Source: Azotimanducus chitobiosivorans
GTDB taxonomy: Bacteria > Pseudomonadota > Gammaproteobacteria > Pseudomonadales > Azotimanducaceae
Length of the DNA stretch: 64,000 nt
Direction of reading: 5' to 3'
Assembly (NCBI GenBank): GCA_965200235.1
Contig: OZ241339.1
Span: 2,046,001 to 2,110,000 of the forward strand
Position numbers and translations under genes: made by a program. The notes under the pieces are model-generated. The model did no database searches, was not told the origin of the DNA, and worked only from the letters and a program-made list of their open reading frames with translations. Below are positions 1 through 8,486 of this stretch, piece by piece (position 1 is the first letter of the stretch; each line of letters starts with the position of its first letter).

Positions 1-1
1 A

Positions 2-3000
2 TCAAAGGCCGTGCACCGCCTTCATTCGATAGGTCGTGAGGCAACCTTGAAGCGCCAATTGTATGTTGCTTTCTTGACCGTGTTGAGAGACCTAAATCTC
101 GCTTTATTCGATGGCGAGGACAGAAAGGCTATCGAGAAGCATCTTGCAAGGCTTCGCAAAGATTACCGTGATGACGATCTTGAAGACATATTGGACGACG
201 AGTTTGAGCCTGGCGATGTGCCCGCCACATTCCAAGAGATGCTGCTTTCCGAATTGTGCGGACGTTACTATTCGTTGGCTGGCTCGACCGTAGGCTTTCT
301 GAGACCGACGAAGCGAGCGCTACAGAGGCTACTGAAACAAGTTGAAGGCCAGAGTATCTCGTTCTCCGACAAAGACATAGATGGCCTTGCGACCATATGG
401 ATCATGGGACTGGCGGACGACTATGCGATCGATCATGAGATAAAGGCTCCGGTGAGAGCAAAAGCTTCCGGCTTTCACAGGGACCCTTGGGGGTCCAAGG
501 GTCGCTTTAGCAGATCATTGCAGTCTTGCTTGCCTTTCATTTTGCAATCCGATGAGTCTGCCGTCAGAGAGCTGGAGGCTGCTCTTCTTGATGTCTTCGC
601 GGAGACGAATGATCAAGGAGCATGGTTTCTTCAGAGGGACAAGGTCAAGATTTGCATCGACCTCGCACATCAGTGGTTTCAGTGTTCCGAATGCGCCTCT
701 CTCATGCCACACCAGATTTCAGGACGATGTTCAAGTTGCGGAGCGCTAAATCCAATTCCTCTCGATCCGCAGTCGAGCGAGTACATTCGTGCAAGGAAAG
801 GCTATTGGCGAGGACCTGTCCAAGATGCTCTAAATGATACCGGCCGCGTGCAAGGGGTTTCCGTAGAGGAACATACCGCACAATTGTCGAACAGAGACAT
901 TGAAGATGTCCGTGCAACCACTGAACTTCATGAGTTGCGCTTCAGAGATGTGTTGGTAAACGACGAACGAGACCGACCAATAGATGTGCTGAGTTGCACG
1001 ACCACTATGGAGGTCGGTATTGACATTGGTTCTCTCGTGGCAGTAGGGCTAAGAAATGTTCCACCACAGCGTGAGAACTACCAGCAACGAGCTGGCCGAG
1101 CAGGACGCAGAGGCTCTTCCGTCTCCACGGTCGTGGCATACGCTCAAGATGGGACTCACGACAACTATTACTTTAACAATACCGCCGAAATTGTCTCAGG
1201 GGCTCCGCGCACACCGGAAATCAAGATCGATAATCCAAAGATCGCTGCAAGACACATCAATTCTTTTTTGCTCCAGACATTTTTCCACGAACACATGGAC
1301 AAGCATGGAATACTTCCGGGGAAGAAGACGGCCTCATTATTCAAAGCGCTTGGCAAAACGGCGGACTTTCTTGTTGACTCAGAACCTGACGAACTGAATT
1401 TGAAAGAGTTCGAGGCTTGGTGCAACAGCGGTCTGCCCAATAGCAACGGTCATCTGGTTAATCGTATCAATGAGTGGTTGCCTGAATCGACCCGCACCGA
1501 GGGACCACGTCCCAGTTGGATTGCACAAAAAGTGAAGGAACTACTCGTCAAGCTTCGAGCTTCGGCTCAAGAATTTGAATTTACGGAAGATCATGTGGGA
1601 GACGGTCCAAGCGAAGGGGAACTTCTGGAGTTTCTCTTCTCCAAGAATCTGCTTCCCTCCTACGCCTTTCCAACTAACCTAACCAGCTTTGTTATTGAGG
1701 AACGCAAGAAAGACAATGCTGACCGATTCAAGGTGACTGTGCGCGAACGTCCGCAACAGGGCCTCGAAAAGGCATTGAGCGAATATGCGCCTGGCAGATT
1801 AGTCGTCATAAACAAAGAGACCTACCGAAGCGGTGGAGTAACGGCTGCCGTGTCACCCACGACTTGGGACCGAGGTGTTCCCTTATTCGAAAAAGCGCGG
1901 AAAGTCGTGCATTGCGAGAACTGCAATCATGTTCAGGATATTCAGGACGAGAACATTGATGCAAGCATTTGTCCGGTCTGCGCAAGCGAGTTGGTCACCA
2001 ACTCTATGATTACCCCCGAAGTATTTTTGCCGGAGAACGCTCGCGCTCTCCACGAAGGGGATAGAGACCAAGAAATCACTTATACAACAATGGCTCAGTT
2101 TCCAGTCCCCGTCGGAGAAGACGACTTACCGCCGTTTGAAGGGACTGGAGAGCACATCGAGTACACCCTGGCTCTCGAGCGTCATCTGATCAGGATGAAC
2201 AAAGGGGCATCTGACGGAGACCATAGCAGCGGTTTTTGGGTTTGCGAGAAGTGTGGTTATGCAACACCACAGGACCCGCCTCAAGGTGCACACACTAGAC
2301 CATACAAGATCGAATTTGGAAAGTCTGGTTATGCGGCAAACCAGTGCAACGGAGAATTTCAGCGAGTTTTCTTGGGACATGTGTTCTATACCGACCTGTT
2401 GCTTGTTCGGCTGAAGGTGCTTCCTCCACTGTTGACCAATACACATGATCAAGTAGCTTTGAGAATCATAGAGGATGCGCTCTATTCGATCGCTGAGGGG
2501 CTGCGTATTGCAGCAAGCCGCCACCCACAACTCGACCTAGATCCGGCTGAATTTGGTTCCGGATTTCGTATCGTTAGAGACCCAGACGGAGATAGCGTCG
2601 CTTTGGACATTTATCTGTTCGACACCTTGTCTGGCGGGGCGGGTTACGCCGAGCTCGCGGCATCTCATCTTGAAGAAGTGCTTCGAGACTTGCTCCAGTT
2701 ATTGGAAGAATGCCCATCCAAGTGTGACAAATCCTGCCCTGATTGCCTAAGACATTTTCACAATCAATACTTGCAGCATCGTCTTGACCGACGTTTGGGT
2801 GCAGCGCTATTGCGATACTCGCTTACCGGCGATATTTCCATCGAACTCGACGTCAAAGCGCAAGCATTGTCGCTGAAGCAGTTGAAGCGCCTTTTGGAAC
2901 TCGATGGTTACGATTGCGAAGGGCCAACTCGGATTCAAGGCGCCGAAGTTCCACTTGTGGTGCGCGACAAGAATTCCGGACATCGGTTGTGCTTAGGAGT

Positions 3001-3148
3001 GCGGCCGGGATTGATAGACCCCGAACATGCGAACCACTCTCTTGACCGGCTGAAGGACAAGGCGGACGCAAGTGTCGAAGTTCTAAATGAATATCGCGTC
3101 AGCAGAGACCTTCCAGGCGTTCACCAATTGCTGCGCCGCAAGAAGTGA
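2..3148 (+). CDS. DUF1998-type superfamily 2 helicase, C-terminal part (cut by window edge)
   Basis: The frame is open to the left window edge, so the start and probably the ATP-binding lobe lie outside. The visible ~1048 residues hold a cysteine knuckle (CSEC then CSSC, about nt 683-740). They also hold the C-terminal helicase lobe with motif V (TMEVGIDIG, about nt 1003-1030) and the arginine-finger motif VI (QRAGRAGRRG, about nt 1085-1114). A second pair of cysteine doublets (CENC, CPVC) lies at nt 1912-1983. A C-terminal cluster CPSKCDKSCPDC (about nt 2711-2746) is typical of the DUF1998/MZB region of MrfA/Hrq1-like helicases, and about 130 residues follow it. Large DUF1998 helicases are known in DNA repair and in phage-defence loci such as DISARM. 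No partner gene here identifies the pathway, so the role is unknown; nucleic-acid translocase is the safe call. Confidence 0.8.
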   Translation, partial: SKAVHRLHSIGREATLKRQLYVAFLTVLRDLNLALFDGEDRKAIEKHLARLRKDYRDDDLEDILDDEFEPGDVPATFQEMLLSELCGRYYSLAGSTVGFLRPTKRALQRLLKQVEGQSISFSDKDIDGLATIWIMGLADDYAIDHEIKAPVRAKASGFHRDPWGSKGRFSRSLQSCLPFILQSDESAVRELEAALLDVFAETNDQGAWFLQRDKVKICIDLAHQWFQCSECASLMPHQISGRCSSCGALNPIPLDPQSSEYIRARKGYWRGPVQDALNDTGRVQGVSVEEHTAQLSNRDIEDVRATTELHELRFRDVLVNDERDRPIDVLSCTTTMEVGIDIGSLVAVGLRNVPPQRENYQQRAGRAGRRGSSVSTVVAYAQDGTHDNYYFNNTAEIVSGAPRTPEIKIDNPKIAARHINSFLLQTFFHEHMDKHGILPGKKTASLFKALGKTADFLVDSEPDELNLKEFEAWCNSGLPNSNGHLVNRINEWLPESTRTEGPRPSWIAQKVKELLVKLRASAQEFEFTEDHVGDGPSEGELLEFLFSKNLLPSYAFPTNLTSFVIEERKKDNADRFKVTVRERPQQGLEKALSEYAPGRLVVINKETYRSGGVTAAVSPTTWDRGVPLFEKARKVVHCENCNHVQDIQDENIDASICPVCASELVTNSMITPEVFLPENARALHEGDRDQEITYTTMAQFPVPVGEDDLPPFEGTGEHIEYTLALERHLIRMNKGASDGDHSSGFWVCEKCGYATPQDPPQGAHTRPYKIEFGKSGYAANQCNGEFQRVFLGHVFYTDLLLVRLKVLPPLLTNTHDQVALRIIEDALYSIAEGLRIAASRHPQLDLDPAEFGSGFRIVRDPDGDSVALDIYLFDTLSGGAGYAELAASHLEEVLRDLLQLLEECPSKCDKSCPDCLRHFHNQYLQHRLDRRLGAALLRYSLTGDISIELDVKAQALSLKQLKRLLELDGYDCEGPTRIQGAEVPLVVRDKNSGHRLCLGVRPGLIDPEHANHSLDRLKDKADASVEVLNEYRVSRDLPGVHQLLRRKK

Positions 3149-3249
3149 AAGGTTTGCCAGGAGTCACACATTTAGACTATGAGTAGCTCTTGTGTTTCAA
3201 CAAATTAGCGAGGTGGTTTGAGTTGTGGCCGGAGTAGTATTGGATGCGC

Positions 3250-3720
3250 TCACTCTTTCTCCGTCTGCGCCCTGTTGAAGATTGAAGCTAGGATTCCGAC
3301 GACCACTGGCACCACCGAAGCGATCGCCACAGTCGGACTGCCGAGAAGTGCGCAAACGACTGTGCTTGTCATACCCATTGCGGCTAAGCCAAAGCCCAGC
3401 CACTGGCTACGCCTACTGTCGGCCCGATGCGCGTCTAAGGCTGACCTTTCCCATTCCTGCCGATGCGCCTGCTCGCGTTCGGTAAGCAGCATGATTCTCT
3501 CCGCCGCACCCGGCAAGGTTTCCTCGTAGCGCTGAAAGAGCACGGGCGGTGGGAGTGGTCCTTTGTATGATTGCGATTGCAAATAGCCGATGCGAATCTC
3601 ATCCGGCACTGAGTCCAGAACTTCTGGTGGAATTGCGTCCTCCGAGACTTCGGACTCTCGCATAGTCTTCGACCGAGATGCGTTTGCCGGTTTACGTCCG
3701 CTGGCGGATTTGCTCATCAT
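3250..3720 (-). CDS. DUF2335 family small membrane protein
   Basis: 156 residues. The central segment, with PPPVLFQRYEETLPGAAERI followed by ERE-Q-HR, matches my memory of the DUF2335 family: a proline-rich linker, an amphipathic helix, then two close membrane segments near the C-terminus (about residues 105-122 and 128-147). Function is unknown. The start (ATGATG) overlaps the 3' end of the upstream small gene by about 29 bases, so the two are probably one operon read right to left. A truncated copy of its first codons lies just right of the neighbouring IS at 4950-4984, and a decayed copy is recognisable near 20.7 kb, so this gene pair has been duplicated around the ankyrin array. Confidence 0.65.
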   Translation of the reverse strand: MMSKSASGRKPANASRSKTMRESEVSEDAIPPEVLDSVPDEIRIGYLQSQSYKGPLPPPVLFQRYEETLPGAAERIMLLTEREQAHRQEWERSALDAHRADSRRSQWLGFGLAAMGMTSTVVCALLGSPTVAIASVVPVVVGILASIFNRAQTEKE

Positions 3721-3940
3721 CGTAGGCTTCTACCGCTCGCCACATGTCGCCGCCAATGGCCACCAAATCAGTGCTCGGGTCGATTTCATATTTCGCTGCG
3801 GCGATTGGCGGCAGGTTGTACAGCGTGCCGGTAGAAGCCATGCCATGCGCAATGGCAATCGCGAAGCGCTTTCCACTAACGTCCTTAGGTCGTTTGCGAA
3901 TTAGCTTGCGCATCATATTCAAGGTGTTGACGTGCGACAT
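3692..3940 (-). CDS. Small hypothetical protein upstream of DUF2335 gene
   Basis: About 82 residues if started at the ATG giving MSHVNTLNMM; an upstream ATG at 3970 would add ten. It is soluble, with a basic N-terminus (RKLIRKRPKD) and the C-terminal phrase MWRAVEAYDDEQIRQR. I do not recognise a family. The evidence that it is real is that its C-terminal phrase recurs in remnants at 4975-5020 and 20790-20840, each time next to a DUF2335 remnant in the same orientation. The two genes therefore travel together. The stop lies inside the DUF2335 reading frame, which suggests translational coupling. Confidence 0.45.
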   Translation of the reverse strand: MSHVNTLNMMRKLIRKRPKDVSGKRFAIAIAHGMASTGTLYNLPPIAAAKYEIDPSTDLVAIGGDMWRAVEAYDDEQIRQRT

Positions 3941-4078
3941 TCCTATAGAACCCGCTGTATGCAAGCGCATACTACACTTCTGTCCGACATTTGTGGACGA
4001 ATTGCCTCAGGTCATCATAGTGATTTCCGCTACCCAGCCCATCATTTCGTCCGAGCTTGTCAAGGCGCAGGCACCTAG

Positions 4079-4945
4079 GGCGTGTTAACACTAAAGGGCG
4101 TATCTGTGGTATTCTGCGTTCCATCGCCTCCCAGGCATAATGTCAAGGAATATCAAAGGCATGGAACTCACCAAGGCGCAGTACAAGCGGATCGAGCCGG
4201 TGCTTCCGAGGCAGCGGGGCAACGTCAGCCTGTCGAACCTGAGCGTGCTCAACGCCATCCTCCACGTGGCGGAGCACGGCTGCAAATGGCGCGGCCTCCC
4301 GGAACGCTTCGGCAACTGGCACACGATCTACACGCGGATGAGCCGCTGGTCGAAGAGCGGCGTCCTCGACCGGGTGTTCGAGCACCTGCAGCGCGAACGG
4401 CTGATCCGCGTCAGCGTGGAGGTGATGGGGCTGGACAGCACGAGCGTGAAGGTGCATCCGGACGGCGCCGGCGCGGAAAGAAAAACGGCCCGCAGGCGAT
4501 CGGGAAGTCGCGGGGCGGCTGGACCACAAAGATTCATATGGTTGCCGCGGACGCCCGGACAGCCTTCGCTTTCTCCCTCTCCCCGGGGCAGGCGCGCGAC
4601 GCGCCGCGGGGCCGCGAGCGCCTGAAGGGCATGGGCAAGCCGCCGGGGGGCGCGGAAGGGCACGCGACGGCGCTTGTGATGGACCGCGCCTACGAGGACG
4701 ACGGCACGCGGCAGCTGGTGCTGGACCTGGGGATGGAGCCTGTGGTGCCGCCGAAGCGGACGCGCCTGAACCCATGGGAGTACGACGCCGAGATGTACAA
4801 GCGACGCAACGAGGTCGAGCGCCTGTTCCGGCGGCTGAAGGGCTACCGGCGCATCTTCTCAAGGTTCGAGAAGCTTGACGTGATGTTCCTTGGCTTTCTC
4901 GTGTTCGTGCTCATCGTAGACGGGATGCGTTAGTGTTAACACGCC
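4079..4945 (+). mobile_element. Complete IS5-family (IS427-like) insertion sequence
   Basis: The ends are perfect inverted repeats: GGCGTGTTAACACTA at 4079-4093 and its complement at 4931-4945. CTAG flanks both sides (4075-4078 and 4946-4949), consistent with the YTAR-type target duplication known for the IS427 group of IS5. It carries one transposase in two overlapping frames. It has landed beside a second, truncated copy of the DUF2335 gene whose first codons survive at 4950-4984. The same ends are found on the MITE at 34405-34562 and, with one base changed, at 55028-55278, so this IS may mobilise them. Confidence 0.9.
4161..4933 (+). CDS. IS5-family DDE transposase made by frameshifting
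   Basis: The first frame (ATG 4161, or 4140; stop at 4625) gives the N-terminal DNA-binding part and the first catalytic aspartate (MGLDSTSVKVH). The second frame, open to 4933, gives the second aspartate (ALVMDRAYED) and the glutamate helix (RRNEVERLFRRLKGYRR). The frames join at the A-rich run GGAAAGAAAAACGG near 4478-4491. A -1 shift there gives a continuous DDE transposase of about 257 residues (GKKNGPQAIGKSRGGWTTK follows the shift). This is the known expression mode of IS427-type elements. All catalytic residues are present and the ends are intact, so it may still be active. Confidence 0.85.
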
Positions 4946-4949
4946 CTAG

Positions 4950-5020
4950 TTGGTCTGCTTACGCCCGCTGGTAGATTTGCTCATCGTCGTAGGCTTTCAC
5001 TGCTCGCCGAACGCCTGCAT
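4950..5020 (-). pseudogene. Remnant of DUF2335 / small-gene pair
   Basis: Read on the minus strand, an ATG at 4984 opens MSKSTSGRKQT, nearly the first 11 residues of the intact DUF2335 protein (MSKSASGRKPA). It is then cut by the IS right end. Just upstream (4985-5020) the phrase RRAVKAYDDEQIYQR matches the C-terminus of the small partner gene. Only this junction of the pair survives. Confidence 0.6.
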
Positions 5021-5126
5021 TCGCGCATCCGGAACTGTGGGAGCGTTGGCAGGACAGAGAATGCATGATCTTCAAGAAAGGTGTAGTGTAGCCGCCCCGC
5101 TTTGAAACATCGGAACAAATCGCAGT

Positions 5127-5488
5127 GCCGGGCAAAGCAACAGCATTGGCTCTCTCGCAAACGGCGTTGGTTGCCATTTGTGGCAAGCGGCACTACCCCC
5201 GGTTATTGGGCGGCTAATTACAAAATGCCAAGGGATCAGCGATCTTCTCCCCCTGAAATCCGGCGTGTCCGTCGCTCGCCGAGAGCGACAAACAAACTCT
5301 TCAACAATTCGTGCCCGCTTCAAGCGATGGCGCGATGGATTCCGTGACCATCCGTGCGCGGAACGTGCCCGGTGCACGACCGAGCTCGGCACCGCTGAGC
5401 GCATTGGCAGCTCGGCGATGCCCGCTTTCAACCTGCCGGCGCAACGCCCGGTGGAACAGCTTCCCCATCTTCCCATAAGGAGCAAGCC
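5127..5488 (+). repeat. Leader repeat, copy 1, before first ankyrin gene
   Basis: This non-coding stretch contains a block of about 85 bases (GCAACAGCATTGGCTCTCTC ... GGTTATTGGGC) that recurs before three other transcription units in the array (13821, 17407, 19882). The later half, including GAAATCCGG, TGGATTCCG and AACGCCCGGTGGAACAG, is shared only with copy 2. It ends in a good ribosome-binding site (AAGGAG) 7 bases before the ATG at 5489. It probably holds the promoter, but I cannot point to clear -35/-10 boxes. Confidence 0.65.
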
Positions 5489-8449
5489 ATGAAGGCACTC
5501 ATTCTCGCGGCATTGGCCGCATTCGCAACCGGCGTCGCGCCGCTGCAGGCGACGCCGCTGCACGACGCGGCGTTGAACGGCGAGGCGGACGCCGTGCGGA
5601 CGCTGATTGATTCGGGCGCGGACGTGAACGCCATGGACAGTCAAGGCTTCACGCCCCTTCGCGGCGCGGTAAGCAATGGCCATGTGGGCGTGGCGCGGAC
5701 GCTGGTGGCCGCGGGCGCGTCCGCGGGCGCGTTCGGGCGCCTCAGCTTGGACGAACTGCTGATTCTGACGGCGTTGAGCGGCAGCGCGCACGCTGTGCGG
5801 AGGCTGATCGCCGCGGGCGCGGACGTGAACGCCGCCACCCGCACAGGCTACACGCCGCTTCACCTTGCGAAGAATTCGCAAGTGGCGGAGGCGCTGATCG
5901 CCGCGGGCGCACATGTGGGCGCGAGGAGCGGCGTCGGGGAAACGCCGCTTCACACTGCGGCGACGGAGGGCGTGGCGAAGGCGCTGCTCGGAGCAGGCGC
6001 GGACGTGAAGGCAAGGGCCGACAACGGCGACACGCCGCTTCACAGGGCGGCGGGCAACGGCGTGGCGAACGCGCTGATCGCGGCGCAGGCGGACGTGAAC
6101 GCCACAAGCGACGACGGCAGCACGCCGCTTCACCATGCGGCAGGGGGTGGCCATGCTGACGTGGCGAGCGCGCTGATCGCGGCGCAGGCGGGCGTGAACG
6201 CGAGGAACGACAACGACGAAACGCCGCTTCACAGGGCGGCAACCGAGGGCGTGGCGCGTGTGCTGCTGGATATGGAGAGGCAGGGGGAGGTCGCGGACGT
6301 GAGCGCCTTGGATGCCAGCGGCGGCACGCCGCTTCACTATGCGGCGACCGCAGGCGTGGCGCGATTGCTGATCGAGGCGGGCGCGGACGAGAGCGCCACG
6401 AGCGACCTCGGCTTCACGGCGCTTCACAGTGCCGCAGGGCTAGGCCGCGCGGACGTGGCGCGGTATCTGCTCAAGGAGCGTGGAGCGGGCGTCAACGCCA
6501 CAGACAGACACGGCGACACGCCGCTTCACCGCGCGGCAACCGCAGGCGTGGCGCGCGTGCTGATCGAAAAGGGCGCGGACGTGAACGCGAGGAACGACAG
6601 GGAAGCAACGCCGCTTCACCATGCGAGAAATTCGGAAGTGGCGCGGTTGCTGATCGAGAAAGGCGCGGGCGTGAACGCCATAGACGACAGCCGCAGCACG
6701 CCGCTTCACCATGCGACATGGCGAGACGATGCGGACATGGCGCGGGTGCTGATCGCCGCGGGCGCGGACGTGAGCGCCAAGAATGACGATGTTGGCAACA
6801 CGCCGCTTCATTCCGCGGGGTGGGGAGGCCGTGCGGACGTGGCGCGCGTGCTGATCGGTGCGGGCGCGGATGTGGATGCCGAGCGCGACGATGGCAACAC
6901 GCCGTTGAGCGCTTCGTTAAAAAATGGCCATGCGGACGTGGTGAAGGTGCTGATCGAGGCGGGCGCGGACACCGCGGGCACCGACATCGACTGGGACCGA
7001 CTGCTGTTCTCTGCGGAATCCGCGGGCGTGGCGCGGTTTCTGATCGCCGCGGGCGCCGACGTGAACGCCCACGACGTCTTCGGCCGAACGCCGCTTCACC
7101 GGGCGAGAACGGAGGGCGTGGCGCGCGCGCTGATCGCCGCGGGCGCGGACGTGAACGCCACAAACGTCAGCAACGGCGAAACGCCGCTTCACACCGTGGC
7201 AAGCTCGGGTCGTGCGGACGTAGTGCGTGCACTGATCGAGGAGGGCGCGGACATGGCCGCAGGCTCATACCGTACGCCGCTTCATCGTGCGCGAAATGCG
7301 GCTGTCGCGCGGGTGCTGATCGCGGCGGGCGCCGACGTGAACGCCCACGACTTCATCGGCCAAACGCCGCTTCACACGGCGGCACAGGCAAATAGAGCGA
7401 ACATGGCGCGGGTGCTGATCGCGGCGGGCGCCGACGTTAACGCCACAATCGTCAACACAAGGGACAACAACGGCAACACGCCGCTTCACGAAGCGGCACG
7501 CATAGGCTATGCGGACGTGGTGAAGGTGCTGATCGAGGCGGGCGCGGACACCGCGGGCATCGACATCGACTGGGATCGACTGCTGTTCTCTGCGGTATCC
7601 GCGCGCGTGGCGCGGTTTCTGATCGACCGGGGCGCGGACGCGAGCGCCACGAACTACAGCGGCGAAACGCCGCTTCACCATGCGGCATCGGGAGGCCTCG
7701 CGGGCGTGGCGCGTTTTCTGATCGAGAAAGGCGCGAACGTGAACGCCAACAGCGACGACAGGGATATAACGCCGCTTCACCTTGCGCGAAATGCGGGTGT
7801 TGCGCGTGCGCTGATCGCCGCGGGCGCGGACGTGAACGCCGCCACAAGCGACGACGGCAGCACGCCGCTTCAAGGTGCGGCATACAACGGCCGCGCAGGC
7901 GTAGCGCAGGTGCTGCTCGCTGCGGGCGCGGCCATTGATGCTATGGATGTCAACGGCACGCCGCTTCGCAATGCGGCATGGGCAGGTCATGCGGATGTGG
8001 TGCGCGTGCTGCTCGCTGCGGGCGCGGCCGTTGATGCCAGGAACATCAACGGCGAAACGACGCTTCAATTGGTTTCGAGGGAAGGCCGTGCGGACGTGGC
8101 GCGGGCGCTGATCGCTGCGGGCGCGGACGTGAACGCCACAGGGAACAACGACGCAACAGCGCTTCACTTTGCGGCATGGGCAGGCCATTACTGGGTGGCG
8201 CAGGTGCTGATCAGGAGGCAAGCGGACGTGAACGCCGCAAACAACGCTGGCAACACGCCGCTTCACAACGCGGCATGGCAAGGCCATGTGGGAGTGGCGC
8301 GGTTGCTGATCGCTGCGGGCGCGGAAGTGAACGTCACTAACAACTTTTGCGCCACACCGCTTCAACGTGCGGAACGGTACGGCCACACAGCAATTGCGGA
8401 GATGCTGCGTGAGGCGGGTGCCCGTGACGATGTTTCCTGCTCGGCGTAG
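5489..8449 (+). CDS. Secreted ankyrin-repeat protein (986 residues)
   Basis: The start follows AAGGAG. A Sec signal peptide (MKALILAALAAFATGVAPLQA, cut after QA) leads straight into ankyrin repeats that fill the whole chain, roughly 30 of them, with the recurring TPLH, ALIAAGADVNA phrases. No other domain is visible. Some repeats are the canonical 33 residues with a GHADVV turn. Many are about 30 residues and lack the HxD turn (TEGVARALIAAG). A few replace TPLH with DWDRLLFSA. Ankyrin repeats bind proteins; a periplasmic or exported binding role is inferred. The next gene begins 37 bases downstream, so the two are probably co-transcribed. Confidence 0.9.
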   Translation: MKALILAALAAFATGVAPLQATPLHDAALNGEADAVRTLIDSGADVNAMDSQGFTPLRGAVSNGHVGVARTLVAAGASAGAFGRLSLDELLILTALSGSAHAVRRLIAAGADVNAATRTGYTPLHLAKNSQVAEALIAAGAHVGARSGVGETPLHTAATEGVAKALLGAGADVKARADNGDTPLHRAAGNGVANALIAAQADVNATSDDGSTPLHHAAGGGHADVASALIAAQAGVNARNDNDETPLHRAATEGVARVLLDMERQGEVADVSALDASGGTPLHYAATAGVARLLIEAGADESATSDLGFTALHSAAGLGRADVARYLLKERGAGVNATDRHGDTPLHRAATAGVARVLIEKGADVNARNDREATPLHHARNSEVARLLIEKGAGVNAIDDSRSTPLHHATWRDDADMARVLIAAGADVSAKNDDVGNTPLHSAGWGGRADVARVLIGAGADVDAERDDGNTPLSASLKNGHADVVKVLIEAGADTAGTDIDWDRLLFSAESAGVARFLIAAGADVNAHDVFGRTPLHRARTEGVARALIAAGADVNATNVSNGETPLHTVASSGRADVVRALIEEGADMAAGSYRTPLHRARNAAVARVLIAAGADVNAHDFIGQTPLHTAAQANRANMARVLIAAGADVNATIVNTRDNNGNTPLHEAARIGYADVVKVLIEAGADTAGIDIDWDRLLFSAVSARVARFLIDRGADASATNYSGETPLHHAASGGLAGVARFLIEKGANVNANSDDRDITPLHLARNAGVARALIAAGADVNAATSDDGSTPLQGAAYNGRAGVAQVLLAAGAAIDAMDVNGTPLRNAAWAGHADVVRVLLAAGAAVDARNINGETTLQLVSREGRADVARALIAAGADVNATGNNDATALHFAAWAGHYWVAQVLIRRQADVNAANNAGNTPLHNAAWQGHVGVARLLIAAGAEVNVTNNFCATPLQRAERYGHTAIAEMLREAGARDDVSCSA

Positions 8450-8486
8450 GAGCCTCTAAGCCATGCGAAAGGAAAGGACCACGCCC

